Assembly (NCBI GenBank): GCA_964558415.1
Contig: CAZLDI010000001.1
Span: 212,304 to 276,303 of the forward strand
Origin: CAZLDI01 sp964558415
GTDB taxonomy: Bacteria > Chloroflexota > Dehalococcoidia > SM23-28-2 > RBG-16-64-32
Reading direction: 5' to 3'
Length of the DNA stretch: 64,000 nucleotides
Position 1 is the first letter of the stretch. The number at the start of each line of letters is the position of its first letter. The notes under the pieces are model-generated. The model searched no databases. It was not told where the DNA came from and saw only the letters and a program-made list of their open reading frames with translations. Of this stretch, positions 1 to 9,037 are shown one piece after another. Both the position numbers and the translations under genes were made by a program.

Positions 1-822
1 GCGATCAACCTGATCACGCCGCAGAAGCGCGCGGCTGCTGCGGCGCTGGTGCGCAGCGGACGGTCGGTATCGTTGTCTCGGGATGTGCCGACAACGCCCG
101 GCCGCGGCAACCCGAATCCGGCGCAGCACTGGATGCGCAAGATCGAGCGCGAAGGCGGGGGCGGCGCGGCGCTGGACTACTACGGCCTCGTCTACCACGG
201 GCACGTCACCACGCACGTGGACGCGCTCTGCCACGTCTGGGATGAACACGGGATGTGGAACGGCCGCGACCCTCAGTTGGAGATCACGATGGACGGCGCG
301 CGCTTCGCCGGCATCCAGCACTGGCGAGACGGGATCACGACTCGCGGCGTCCTGCTGGACGTGCCGAAGCACCGCGGTGAGCCCAGCGTCACGCTCGAGA
401 GGCCCGTGCACGGCCGGGAGCTGGAAGAGATTGCGAAGGCAGAGGGCCTGACGCTGGCGCCGGGCGACGCCGTCTGCGTCTACAGCGGTCGCGAGGCCTG
501 GCAGGCGGCGAACCCGCGCTGGAGCGGCTACCAGCCGCCGAGCCCGGGGCTGCACGCTTCGTGCCTGCCCTTCCTGCGCGACAACGACGTCGCGGTGCTG
601 GCGTGGGACCTGATGGACGCCCGGCCCGACGAATACGGCGTCCCCTGGACGGTGCACGGTGCGATCTTCGCCTACGGCATCGCGCTGGTTGACAACGCGC
701 TGCTGCAGCCGCTTGCGGAAGCGTGCGCGGAGGAAGGAAGATACGAGTTCATGCTCACGTTTGCACCACTGCCGTTCGTCGGCGGCACCGGCTCGCCGGT
801 GAACCCGATCGCGCTGTTCTGA
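1..822 (+). CDS. Cyclase family protein (kynurenine formamidase-like), 5' partial
   Basis: The reading frame is open to the first base of the window, so the N-terminus lies outside it. The first visible residues (AINLITPQK) match the usual N-terminal part of large cyclase-family proteins, so the GTG at 49 is unlikely to be the true start. The metal-binding hallmark of the family is visible as HGHVTTHVDALCH, followed by a conserved C-terminal half ending in a Pro-Phe-rich segment. Proteins of this family are metal-dependent hydrolases acting on amides or lactones; the substrate cannot be told from sequence. The downstream FAD gene starts about 20 bases after the stop, suggesting one transcript for a small catabolic set. 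Confidence 0.85.
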   Translation, partial: AINLITPQKRAAAAALVRSGRSVSLSRDVPTTPGRGNPNPAQHWMRKIEREGGGGAALDYYGLVYHGHVTTHVDALCHVWDEHGMWNGRDPQLEITMDGARFAGIQHWRDGITTRGVLLDVPKHRGEPSVTLERPVHGRELEEIAKAEGLTLAPGDAVCVYSGREAWQAANPRWSGYQPPSPGLHASCLPFLRDNDVAVLAWDLMDARPDEYGVPWTVHGAIFAYGIALVDNALLQPLAEACAEEGRYEFMLTFAPLPFVGGTGSPVNPIALF

Positions 823-842
823 GAGATGAGACAGGAGAAGCG

Positions 843-2048
843 ATGACAACTGACTACGACATCATCACAGTGGGCGGCGGGCTGGGCGGCGCGGCGCTCG
901 CGAAGGCGATGGCTGAACGAGGCTACAGGGCGCTCGTGGTAGAGCGCGAGACACAGTTCAAGGACCGCGTGCGCGGCGAGGCGATGACGCCGTGGGGGGT
1001 CGTGGATACAAAGGATCTGGGCATCTACGACCTGATCATGGCCAGCGGCGGATACCACCCGCAATTCTGGGACACGTGGATCGGGCCGGCCTCTATCGAT
1101 GTTCGTGACCTGGCGGAGACAACACCCGGTGGCTGCAAGGGGATGAACTTCTACCACCCGGCGATCCAGGAGGCGCTTATCCAGGCCGCCGAACGGGCCG
1201 GCGCCACCGTCCGGAGAGGCGTCCGTGTGCGGGCGATTCAGACCGGAAAACAGCCGAAAGTCACTGTCGGATCCAACGGCGGCGAGGAATCGCTGAGCTG
1301 CCGCCTGATCGTCGGCGTGGACGGCCGCGGTTCGCTCGTTCGCAAGTGGGCAGGATTCGACGTCTCACACATACAGGAGCGAAATCAGATCGGCGGCATC
1401 CTCTTTGAGGAGATGCGGGCTCCCGATGACCGCTCGATCCTCCTCGGCAACCCCTTCATGCAGCGCATGGTAGTCGTGTTTCCCCAGGGGCAGAGCCGCG
1501 CCCGCGCCTACTTCATAAACCGCGTAGACGAAGGTGTTCGCCTCCAGGGCGACAACGACGTGCCCCGGTTTGTGGAAGAGTGCGTCAAGACCGGTCTGCC
1601 CGCCGCGTACTTCGAAGGCGCCAAGCCGGCCGGACCACTGGCCACTTTCCCCGGGCTCTATGAGTGGGTGGAGCATCCGTACAAAGACGGCGTCGCGCTG
1701 ATTGGCGACGCGGCCTGCACGAGCGACCCCACCTGGGGGCAGGGTCTTTCGCTAACCGTGCGCGGCGCGCGCGCCCTGCGCGATGCCCTCCTCGCGGATG
1801 ACGACTGGAGCCGCGCTGGCGACGCCTACGCCGCGGAGCATGCCCGCTATTGGGGCACCGTTCGCACAGTCGAACAGTGGTTCACGGACCTGTTCTTCGA
1901 GACGGGCCAGGAGGCGGACGCCGTCCGCAACCGGGTCTTCCCCCTGGTCGCGCAGGACCCGATGAGGCTCAACGATTGCTTCCTCGGCGGCCCTGAAGCG
2001 CACCCCGCCGACGAGGCGTCCCGCCGCCGCTTCTTCGGGGAGGACTAG
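843..2048 (+). CDS. FAD-dependent monooxygenase/oxidoreductase
   Basis: A 401-residue flavoprotein of the p-hydroxybenzoate hydroxylase-like class. The N-terminal Rossmann motif VGGGLGGAALAKA binds the ADP part of FAD, and a C-terminal IGDAACTSDPTWGQGL segment matches the second FAD-contacting motif (GD plus a P and G-rich loop). The start at 843 is chosen because the FAD motif follows directly and an AGGAG-like site (acaggagaag) lies just upstream; a longer open frame reaches 723 but overlaps the previous gene. Probably co-transcribed with the cyclase-family gene. Substrate is unknown; a halogenase or hydroxylase role on an aromatic substrate is possible. Confidence 0.85.
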   Translation: MTTDYDIITVGGGLGGAALAKAMAERGYRALVVERETQFKDRVRGEAMTPWGVVDTKDLGIYDLIMASGGYHPQFWDTWIGPASIDVRDLAETTPGGCKGMNFYHPAIQEALIQAAERAGATVRRGVRVRAIQTGKQPKVTVGSNGGEESLSCRLIVGVDGRGSLVRKWAGFDVSHIQERNQIGGILFEEMRAPDDRSILLGNPFMQRMVVVFPQGQSRARAYFINRVDEGVRLQGDNDVPRFVEECVKTGLPAAYFEGAKPAGPLATFPGLYEWVEHPYKDGVALIGDAACTSDPTWGQGLSLTVRGARALRDALLADDDWSRAGDAYAAEHARYWGTVRTVEQWFTDLFFETGQEADAVRNRVFPLVAQDPMRLNDCFLGGPEAHPADEASRRRFFGED

Positions 2049-2170
2049 GCCCGCCCAATGCAGTCCAGTTCGCTGCTGGTTCGCCGCCAGAACGGAGCGA
2101 TTGCCAGAAGCCGTCAGCGTCTTGCGCAGAAAAGCAACCGTAGTCAGCAATCATCAGAAGGAGGAAGATC

Positions 2171-3013
2171 ATGGGCAAGCTAGCGGACAAGGTAGCCGTC
2201 GTCACGGGCGCAAGCTCGGGCATCGGCCTGGCGATCGCGAAGGCGCTGGGGCGCGAGAGCGCCTCGGTCGTGCTGGGCGGGCGCACGATGGCGCCGATGG
2301 AGGAGGCCGCGAACGAGATCTCGTCCAACAGCGGCCGCGCCACCGTCGTCCAGGGGGACGTGCGTGTGGAGAAGGACGTCCGTGACCTCGTGGACGCCGC
2401 GGTCTCGCAGTTCGGGAAGCTGGACATCATGGTAAACAACGCAGGCGTCAACCCGTTCGACAACGTGCTGGAGGGCGAGCTGGAGAAGTGGCGCGAGACT
2501 CTGGAGGTAAACGTGTTGGGCCTGGCTCTGGGCTGCCGCGAGGCGTACCGCGTGATGAAGGGCAAGGGCGGGCACATCGTCAACATCACCAGCGTCGCGG
2601 CGCGCTACGCCGAGCCGGACGGGCCGATGTACGCGGCTTCTAAGCACGCGGCGGGCGCGCTGACCGAGAGCCTGCGCCTGGCCCTCCAGGGGAAGGGCAT
2701 CCGCATGACGGCCATCATGCCCGGTGCAGCCGCCACCAACCTGATCCGCTCGATGCCCCAGGAGCAGCTGTTCGGCATTGTGAGGATGTTCGGGATGAAC
2801 CCGGAGGAGATGGGGTTCACGCCCGGCGGGCACGTGCCGCAGGAGGTTTTCGACCGCGTGACAGCAGTGGCGAAGAACTTCGTGATGCGCTCAGAGGATG
2901 TCGCGGAGGCGGTGCTGTTCGCTGTCACGCTACCGGAGACGGTGCACGTCAACGAGATCATGATCCGCCCGCCGCAGCCGCTCGCGATACCGGGGCTGGC
3001 CCTGCCGGCGTAG
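2171..3013 (+). CDS. SDR family NAD(P)-dependent oxidoreductase
   Basis: A 280-residue classical short-chain dehydrogenase. It shows the cofactor motif TGASSGIG near residues 12-19, NNAG near residue 90, a catalytic Ser-Tyr-Lys set with YAASK, and a PG motif after it. The start has a strong ribosome site (aggagg) 6-8 bases upstream. The ~30-residue C-terminal tail rich in Pro (IRPPQPLAIPG) is longer than the minimal fold. It follows the FAD gene by 120 bases and may share its pathway. Substrate is not recognisable from sequence. Confidence 0.9.
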   Translation: MGKLADKVAVVTGASSGIGLAIAKALGRESASVVLGGRTMAPMEEAANEISSNSGRATVVQGDVRVEKDVRDLVDAAVSQFGKLDIMVNNAGVNPFDNVLEGELEKWRETLEVNVLGLALGCREAYRVMKGKGGHIVNITSVAARYAEPDGPMYAASKHAAGALTESLRLALQGKGIRMTAIMPGAAATNLIRSMPQEQLFGIVRMFGMNPEEMGFTPGGHVPQEVFDRVTAVAKNFVMRSEDVAEAVLFAVTLPETVHVNEIMIRPPQPLAIPGLALPA

Positions 3014-3041
3014 AGGAGCGAAATGTGTCCGGGCTAACGCC

Positions 3042-3506
3042 TTAGCGCAGTGCCCAGACGCGATACTCCACGCCGTTCGGTATAACCCGCCCGCGGCCGA
3101 CAGCGACGACCTGGTTGAGCCAGGCGTACTTCTCCGCGCCCGTCTGGAACAGCGGGTTGGTGTAGAAGTAGTACTCGTCCAGGGAGACGTCCTCGCCGCC
3201 GTAGATGCGCCCCAGCACCTGCATCGTCGCGATGATGAGCCCGCTGTAGTGGGAGTACACCAGCGCTCCGTCATCTGTCTTCAGCGTCGCGCGCACGTCC
3301 AACTGGACCGCGCCGTCCGGGCGCAGCGTCGCCCAGTCGCCGCCGCCGGGCAGAATCTCTCCCTTGATGCGCGGGCCTTCGACGGTGCCGCCCTTGACGA
3401 CGAACACCTGGCGGTTGCCGCTGGGCGTCTGGCCGACGGCCTGCGGCGGCTCCAGGTCCGCGTGCATGTCGTAGATGTGCTCCAGGCGAGGCTCTGCGTA
3501 GCTCAT
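3042..3506 (-). CDS. DUF3237 domain-containing protein
   Basis: A 154-residue protein matching the DUF3237 family (beta-barrel fold), recognised from the pattern around GDWATLRPDGAVQLDVRATL and the YYFYTNPLFQTG segment near the C-terminus. Members are often found beside cyclase, amidohydrolase and SDR genes in catabolic clusters, as here, but no reaction is established. The start at 3506 has AAGGAG seven bases upstream. It is downstream of the amidohydrolase on the same strand with a 14-base gap, so the two are probably one transcript. Confidence 0.85.
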   Translation of the reverse strand: MSYAEPRLEHIYDMHADLEPPQAVGQTPSGNRQVFVVKGGTVEGPRIKGEILPGGGDWATLRPDGAVQLDVRATLKTDDGALVYSHYSGLIIATMQVLGRIYGGEDVSLDEYYFYTNPLFQTGAEKYAWLNQVVAVGRGRVIPNGVEYRVWALR

Positions 3507-3520
3507 GATTACGTTCTCCT

Positions 3521-4777
3521 TCAGACCGCCACGCCCGCGCGCGTCTCAAGCGTGTTCTTGTGCGGCTGCCCGCCCTTCATGATCAGCAGCAGCGATTCCC
3601 GGTCGCGCAGCGTGCGGATGTCTGCGAGTGGGTCGCCGTCCACGACCAGGATGTCGGCGAGCTTGCCGGGCTCGAGCGTCCCAACCTCGTCTGCCATGTG
3701 GATGCACTCGCTGGCGGTCTTCGTTACCGAGACGATGGCCTGCATCGGCGTCATACCGGCCTTCACCATCAGCTCCAGCTCCTCGGCGTTACGCCCGTGC
3801 GGGCCCACGCCCTGGTCTGTGCCGAAGGCGATGCGCACACCGGCGTCCAGCGCCCGCCGGAACGCGTCCTGGTGTGCGTCGACGACTTCGTTCGCTTTGT
3901 GGATGGATTGTGGGTGGAGGCTGTCCGGCGCGCTTTCGGCGTAACGCAGCACCCAGACCGGCGCCACCAGCGTGGGGACCATGAAAGTACCGCGCCGCTT
4001 CATCTCGTCCAGCGTCTCATCGTCCGGATAGATGCAATGCTCGATCGATTCCACACCGGCGAAGACAGCGTTCTTGATCCCCTGCGTACCCTGCGCATGG
4101 GCCATCACCGTCTTGCCCTTCGCGGCGGCCTCGTCGACGAACGCCGCGATCTCCTCCGGAGTGAACGCGGTATGGCCCGGCTCGTCCGTCGGTGACATTA
4201 CGCCGCCTGTGGTGGAGACCTTAACGAAGTCCGCGCCGGCCCTCATCACCAGGCGCACGCCCTTGCGCACCTGATCGACCCCGTCCACGAGGTTATCGGG
4301 CCATTCCGCGCCGCTGCCGCGGACGTCCAACCTGACCCCGGACGGCAGTGTTCCGTCGCCGTGGCCGCCGGTCTGCGAGAAGTGCGTAATCGCGATCCGC
4401 ATGCGCGGCCCCGGTATCAGCCCTTCCTCGATAGCCATCTTGAAGCCTGCGGGAGAGCCCCCTGCATCACGCACGGACGTGAACCCGGAGTCGAGCGTTC
4501 GCCTTGCGTTTTTCGCGCCGTGGAAGAGTTGGACGCTGGCCGGCAGCCGCTGGCGCTCCTGCAGACCGGCCACCTTCCCATAGAGGTGCACATGGCAGTC
4601 GATCATACCGGGCATGACCGTGCGCCCGGCGGCGTCGATGATCTCTGCGTCGCGCGGCGGCTCGAATCCGGCGCCAACACGGGTGATCCGCGCTTCCTCG
4701 ATGATGATCGAGGCGTTCGGAACGGGATCCCGGCCCGTCCCGTCGATGATCGTGGCGTTAACGATGGCGGTTGTCAT
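3521..4777 (-). CDS. Amidohydrolase family protein
   Basis: A 418-residue metal-dependent hydrolase of the amidohydrolase superfamily (imidazolonepropionase/prolidase-like branch). Metal ligands visible: the HxH pair at residues 62 and 64 (DCHVHLYG), a Lys in DFVKVSTTGG that may be carboxylated, His in MAHAQGT, His in SIEHCIY and Asp in FGTDQGVG. The C-terminal LEPGKLADILVVDGDPL segment is the typical small beta-sandwich domain. Start ATG at 4777 has GGAGA seven bases upstream. No signal peptide, so cytoplasmic. Likely acts on an amide or cyclic amide in the same pathway as its neighbours. Confidence 0.92.
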   Translation of the reverse strand: MTTAIVNATIIDGTGRDPVPNASIIIEEARITRVGAGFEPPRDAEIIDAAGRTVMPGMIDCHVHLYGKVAGLQERQRLPASVQLFHGAKNARRTLDSGFTSVRDAGGSPAGFKMAIEEGLIPGPRMRIAITHFSQTGGHGDGTLPSGVRLDVRGSGAEWPDNLVDGVDQVRKGVRLVMRAGADFVKVSTTGGVMSPTDEPGHTAFTPEEIAAFVDEAAAKGKTVMAHAQGTQGIKNAVFAGVESIEHCIYPDDETLDEMKRRGTFMVPTLVAPVWVLRYAESAPDSLHPQSIHKANEVVDAHQDAFRRALDAGVRIAFGTDQGVGPHGRNAEELELMVKAGMTPMQAIVSVTKTASECIHMADEVGTLEPGKLADILVVDGDPLADIRTLRDRESLLLIMKGGQPHKNTLETRAGVAV

Positions 4778-4815
4778 GGGCGTTCTCCGGAGATATGGCG
4801 CGGCTGGTGGGTCCG

Positions 4816-5037
4816 TCAGGCTGAAGCAGCGACCTCGAAATGCGCGAGGAATCGGTCCTTGGTCGGCTCCTCACCTTCCTCAGCCAGCGCTTCGAGAAAC
4901 ACGGCGATTGCGTCACGCGAGTTCTGCATGAGCTGATCCAAACTTTCCCCTTGCGCGACGCATCCCGGCAGCTCAGCAACATCGGCCCAGAAGCCACCCT
5001 CTTCAGCTTCGAATACGTTCAGGTGATAGGTTCTCAT
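4816..5037 (-). CDS. hicB: HicB family antitoxin
   Basis: A 73-residue antitoxin with the partial RNase H-like HicB fold: MRTYHLNVFEAEEGGFWADV then ELPGC, followed by a helix ending in a short acidic tail. No separate DNA-binding domain is visible, so it is the short type. The ATG at 5037 is preferred because the family core begins there; a GTG at 5049 overlaps the hicA stop and would add four residues. It lies immediately downstream of hicA, the usual toxin-first order, and should neutralise HicA by direct binding. Confidence 0.85.
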   Translation of the reverse strand: MRTYHLNVFEAEEGGFWADVAELPGCVAQGESLDQLMQNSRDAIAVFLEALAEEGEEPTKDRFLAHFEVAASA

Positions 5038-5045
5038 TTCGAATC

Positions 5046-5270
5046 TCACAGGTGGCTCAAGAAATCCTCGACCGTTAGTCCAGCGACCTTGATCTGGCGC
5101 TCGAGCAAACCCTTCTTCAGGATACCAGACGGCAGCAAGACGAGCATGCCGTTCGGCATCCTCAGTATGCGATGTCCGCGTTTAGCCTTTCGTATCTGAC
5201 CACCGGCTCGCTCGAACGCCTTAATCGCCTGTTGTTGATGGATGCCTGAGGGCAGTTTGGCCGGGGCGAT
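5046..5270 (-). CDS. hicA: HicA family toxin, no canonical start codon
   Basis: The 74-codon frame reads as a full HicA mRNA interferase: KLPSGIHQQQAIKAFERAG, then the double-stranded-RNA-binding-like core with the catalytic His in KRGHRIL, and a C-terminal LLERQIKVAGLTVEDF helix. Toxins of this family cleave mRNA when not bound by HicB. No ATG, GTG or TTG exists in frame before the catalytic His: the frame opens at 5276, directly after the gltD stop, and the codon where Met is expected is ATC (5268-5270). Either a rare start, translation coupled to gltD, or a start-codon mutation that silences the toxin. The stop overlaps a possible hicB GTG by two bases. Confidence 0.65.
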   Translation of the reverse strand: MAPAKLPSGIHQQQAIKAFERAGGQIRKAKRGHRILRMPNGMLVLLPSGILKKGLLERQIKVAGLTVEDFLSHL

Positions 5271-5276
5271 GGCAAA

Positions 5277-6728
5277 TCAGCCTAGGCTGCCCAAATAGTT
5301 GTGTATTGCGATTGACGCGCGGCGGCCGTCTGCCATCGCCGTGACGACGAGGTCCGCGCCGTTGACGTTGTCGCCGCCCGCGAACACGCCGGGCCGCGTC
5401 GTCGCGAAGTCCTCGTCCACACGAACGGTCTTCCAGGCGGTGGTGCGCAGGCCCGGCGTAGTCTTCTCCAGTTCTTCGTCCGGACTGTAGCCGATCGCGA
5501 GGACGACGATGTCCGCCGGGTGCGTGAACTCGGAGCCCGGGATGCGCTCCGGGCGACGGCGCCCTGATTCGTCCGGTGTGCCTAGCTGCATACGCTCGCA
5601 CTCGGCCGCGCGGACAGCGCCGTTCTCGCCGGTGAAGCGCACGGGCGTTGTCAGGTACATGAACTGCACGCCCTCTTCACGCGCATGACGGCGCTCCTCT
5701 TCGCGGCCCTTCTGCTCCGCCTCTGTCCGGCGGTACATGCAGGTGACGGACTTCGCGCCCAGGCGCACAGCGGTGCGGACGCAGTCCATCGAGGTGTCTC
5801 CACCGCCGACGACCAGCACGTCTTTATCTTCGCAGTCCAGCGGCTCTCGCATGTTCTCTGGCAGTTGCTCAGGCTCCAGGTTGCCGCGCACTAGGAACTC
5901 TGTGGCCTGGTAGATGCTGCCCAGCTCTTCCCCGGGGATGCGCATCTGGCCGCCCACAGGGGCGCCGGTGCCCAGGAAGACGGCGTGGAACCCTTGCTCG
6001 AAAAGTTGGTCGATCGTGACGTCTCTGCCGATGACGGTGTTGCAGACGAACTCGATCCCCATACGGCCGAGGAACTCCAGCTTGTCCTGGAGGATCTCCT
6101 TACGCATCTTGAAGTTGGGGATTCCATAGAGCAGGATGCCACCCGGCACCGGCCAGGATTCGTAAACGGTGCAACTGTGCCCCTGCTTCGTCAACTCCTC
6201 CGCAACAGCCAGCCCAGCGGGACCCGAGCCGATGACCGCGACCCGCTTGCCTGTGGGCGGCGCGAGAACCGGCTGCGGCACGCCGCCGTTACGGCGCTCG
6301 AAGTCCGAAATGAACGCCTCCAGCTTGCCGATGGCCACGGGCGGCTGCTTGCCGTACGGCCCCGCGCGGATGGCGAAGCCGACGACGCAGGCGCCCTCAC
6401 ATAGCGATTCCTGCGGACACAGGCGTCCGCACATCTCCGGCAGGTTGCTGGTCTCGCGGAACTTGGCGGCGGCGCCGTAGACGTCCCCCTCTTCCAGGAG
6501 GATCAGCGCGGCCGGGATGTCGTTACCGGTCGGGCAGGCGTCCTGGCAGGGGGCCGTTGGACAGTGGATGCAGCGCTCCGCCTCGATGATCGCGGTCTCG
6601 ATATCGTAGCCGAGGAAGGCCTCGTCCCAGTTATGGACGCGCAGCTTCGGGTCCTGCTTGTTGACGGGCTGGACCTCAATCTGGAGCCGCCTCAGGTTAT
6701 CGTGGGCGCGGTCTGCCTGTTGCTGCAT
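5277..6728 (-). CDS. GltD-type NAD(P)H-dependent oxidoreductase (glutamate synthase small subunit family)
   Basis: A 483-residue protein. The N-terminal part carries two Cys clusters (CIHCPTAPCQDACPTG and CGRLCPQESLCEGACV) that bind [4Fe-4S] clusters. An FAD-binding GSGPAGLAVAEEL motif follows near residue 170 and an NADPH-binding VVGGGDTSMDC motif near residue 305, then GDNVNGADLVVTAMADGR near the end. This is the GltD/PreT/NfnB-like electron-transfer module. No large glutamate synthase subunit lies nearby, so the partner may be another dehydrogenase; calling it glutamate synthase would go beyond the evidence. Its TGA stop is followed in the same frame by hicA. Confidence 0.9.
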   Translation of the reverse strand: MQQQADRAHDNLRRLQIEVQPVNKQDPKLRVHNWDEAFLGYDIETAIIEAERCIHCPTAPCQDACPTGNDIPAALILLEEGDVYGAAAKFRETSNLPEMCGRLCPQESLCEGACVVGFAIRAGPYGKQPPVAIGKLEAFISDFERRNGGVPQPVLAPPTGKRVAVIGSGPAGLAVAEELTKQGHSCTVYESWPVPGGILLYGIPNFKMRKEILQDKLEFLGRMGIEFVCNTVIGRDVTIDQLFEQGFHAVFLGTGAPVGGQMRIPGEELGSIYQATEFLVRGNLEPEQLPENMREPLDCEDKDVLVVGGGDTSMDCVRTAVRLGAKSVTCMYRRTEAEQKGREEERRHAREEGVQFMYLTTPVRFTGENGAVRAAECERMQLGTPDESGRRRPERIPGSEFTHPADIVVLAIGYSPDEELEKTTPGLRTTAWKTVRVDEDFATTRPGVFAGGDNVNGADLVVTAMADGRRASIAIHNYLGSLG

Positions 6729-7125
6729 TCGTCTCTCTAACGCGAGTGTAGGATAGTTTAGCAGATGAAGGCAGCCGTCTGTCAGAACTTCTAGTGCCCC
6801 GCGTCGATCGGTTTCACTTTGATCATTCCAACCACTTGGGTCACCACCCTGGCGCCCATCTCGCCGAGCCGTTCTTCAGTCACGAGGCCGGCTTCCAGCC
6901 ATCGGGACACTACGGATCGGTCAACGACCGTCTTGAGGCACTCAGCGAGCCGGTCCCCACAAGGACTCCTGGGGCGGGAGACAGGGCACTGGTCGCCGCG
7001 TTAACTATCCGTCGGCGACAGACTGCACCATGTCCGGGGAGGTTTCAAGGGGAAAGTGTCACACCTCTGCACGGCGCCCGGCGAAACGTTCAATCTATCA
7101 GTGTGAGCGTCCCTGAATGGACGCC
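6729..7125. other. 397-base gap between gltD-like and ABC genes
   Basis: No convincing gene is seen. On the minus strand a 70-codon frame (6791-7000) without a usable start reads as a Cys-containing N-part (CPVSRPRSPCGD) followed by an amphipathic helix-like part (RWLEAGLVTEERLGEMGARV); it could be a gene remnant, but I do not recognise it. The plus-strand frame at 6794-7162 is low-complexity-like and has no ribosome site. Confidence 0.4.
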
Positions 7126-9036
7126 CTACGCGGGTTGCGGTTCTGTTTGGCCCGCACCTTGAGGCTGCCGCCGGTCTTGCTCCGGTGACTGCTCGTACGT
7201 CATGCGGTACAGCCGCGCGTACAGGCCGTCGTGGGCCAGGAGCTCCGCGTGCGTCCCGGCCTCGACGATGCGACCGCCTTCCAGCGCGACAACGCGGTCG
7301 GCCCCGCGGATGGTCGACAGGCGGTGCGCGATGACGAACGATGTGCGGCCCTTGAGCAGTCGTTTGAGAGCGCGCTGGATCACAACCTCCGTCCGCGTGT
7401 CCACGTTCGCCGTCGCCTCGTCCAGGATCAGGATGCGCGGGTCCGCGATGACGGCGCGGGCGAAGGCGATGAGCTGTCGCTGGCCGAGTGATAGGTTCTG
7501 GCCGCGCTCGTGCAGCGGGGTGTCGTAGCCCTGCGGGAGGCGCTTGATAAAGTCGTGCGCGCCCACGGTCTTCGCGGCTTCTACGATCTCGTCGTCTGTG
7601 GCCTCCAGGCGACCGTAACGCACGTTGTCAGCCACGGTGCCCGAGAAGAGGAAGGGGTCCTGGAGCACGATGCCTAGCCGGCGCGCCAGCGAATGCCGCT
7701 GGATGTGGCGGACGTCGTGTCCATCGATAAGAACTCGGCCCTCGGTCACGTCGTAGAAGCGGGAGACCAGCGACGTGAGGGTGCTCTTCCCGGCGCCGGT
7801 GGGGCCTACGATGGCGATCGTCTCGCCGGCCTTTACGTGGAGGTTGATAGCGTGCAGCACCCTGACATCCGGGACGTACTCGAAGGACACGTTCTCGAAC
7901 GTCACCTCGCCTCGCACGTCCGGCAACTCCACGGCGTCGGTTGCGTCGACTATCTCCGGCTTCGTGTCCAGCACCTCAAAGATGCGCTGGCCGCCCGCCA
8001 TGGCGCGCTGGAGCTGCGTGTACTGGAGTACCAGGTCGCGCACGGGATCGAAGAAGCGCTGCACGTAGAGGGTGAAGGCGATCACGACGCCGACTGTGAG
8101 CGACCCGTCCAACACGCGGAAGCCGCCGAAGATGATCACCAGCGCTGTCGCGACGGATACGAGCACTTCGACCGCCGGCATGACAGCAGCGGTGATCCGG
8201 CCCGCCTCGACGTTGGCGCTTAAGTTCTCGCTGTTCACGCGGTCGAAGCGGCGGCTGTTCTCGTTCTCGCGCGAAAGGCTCTGGATGACGCGGACGCCGG
8301 AGACGTTCTCCTGGAGGTTAGCGTTGACCACTGCTATCGCCTGGCGGACGCGCACGAAAGCACGACGCGCGCGCGACTGCCAGAACACCATAATGGCGAT
8401 CAGCACCGGCACGACGGAGAAGGTTACCAGCGAGAGCTGCACGTCCTGATAGGTCAGGAAGAAGATCACGAGCCCCAGCCCGGCGAAGTCAGCGAGGATC
8501 GTTAGCAGGCCGGTAGTCAGCAACTCCTGGAGCACCGTGACGTCGTTCTGGACGCGGGACATCACGCGCCCGACCTCGTTCCGATCCAGGAAGCTGAGTG
8601 ACAGCTTCTGGATGTGGTTGAACATCTGCATGCGTAGGGTAAGCAGAATCCGGTGGCCGATGAAGGCGGTGAGCAGCTGCTGCACGTACTGCGCGCCCCA
8701 GCTGACGAGGGCCATCGCCACGAGCGCCACGCCGAGGAGCGCGACGCCGCCGGTATCGCCGGTGGGGATGTATTCGTCGATCGCGAGTCCGATCAGGAAC
8801 GGCTGGATGTTGGACGCCGCGGCGGCGACGAGCATGCCCGCGGTAGCGAGTGCCGCCTGACGCTTATACGGGCGGAGATAGGGGAATAGGCGCCGCATCA
8901 CGGCGGGGTCGTAGACGCGCCCGAGCTCGTCGTCGTCCCAGCCGTCGTAGCTGCGCTTCAGCGCGCTGGGGCGCTGCATGCCGGGATGCCCGGTGTTGCT
9001 CCACCCACCCGCGCCGTGTCCGCCCCAGAGTCCCAT
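7126..9036 (-). CDS. ABC transporter, fused permease and ATP-binding half-transporter (second gene)
   Basis: A 636-residue exporter half: cytoplasmic N-tail rich in Gly/Trp, six-helix type I ABC exporter membrane domain (about residues 55-340), and an ATPase domain with Walker A GPTGAGKST, signature LSLGQRQL, Walker B ILILDEAT and an H-loop IAHRLST. The start ATG at 9036 lies one base after the stop of the upstream ABC gene, so the two are translationally coupled; an upstream in-frame start at 9198 would lie inside that gene and is rejected. The two chains probably form a heterodimeric multidrug or lipid exporter of the BmrCD/TM287-288 type; substrate unknown. Confidence 0.92.
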   Translation of the reverse strand: MGLWGGHGAGGWSNTGHPGMQRPSALKRSYDGWDDDELGRVYDPAVMRRLFPYLRPYKRQAALATAGMLVAAAASNIQPFLIGLAIDEYIPTGDTGGVALLGVALVAMALVSWGAQYVQQLLTAFIGHRILLTLRMQMFNHIQKLSLSFLDRNEVGRVMSRVQNDVTVLQELLTTGLLTILADFAGLGLVIFFLTYQDVQLSLVTFSVVPVLIAIMVFWQSRARRAFVRVRQAIAVVNANLQENVSGVRVIQSLSRENENSRRFDRVNSENLSANVEAGRITAAVMPAVEVLVSVATALVIIFGGFRVLDGSLTVGVVIAFTLYVQRFFDPVRDLVLQYTQLQRAMAGGQRIFEVLDTKPEIVDATDAVELPDVRGEVTFENVSFEYVPDVRVLHAINLHVKAGETIAIVGPTGAGKSTLTSLVSRFYDVTEGRVLIDGHDVRHIQRHSLARRLGIVLQDPFLFSGTVADNVRYGRLEATDDEIVEAAKTVGAHDFIKRLPQGYDTPLHERGQNLSLGQRQLIAFARAVIADPRILILDEATANVDTRTEVVIQRALKRLLKGRTSFVIAHRLSTIRGADRVVALEGGRIVEAGTHAELLAHDGLYARLYRMTYEQSPEQDRRQPQGAGQTEPQPA

Positions 9037-9037
9037 A

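Noticed and set aside
5277..5279. gltD-like TGA as a selenocysteine codon
   Set aside because: The family ends at this point, and no Cys motif or intact downstream protein of the same family follows; the following frame is HicA.
6791..7000. Small minus-strand gene with a Cys pair
   Set aside because: No start codon and no recognisable family; kept only as a note in the gap entry.
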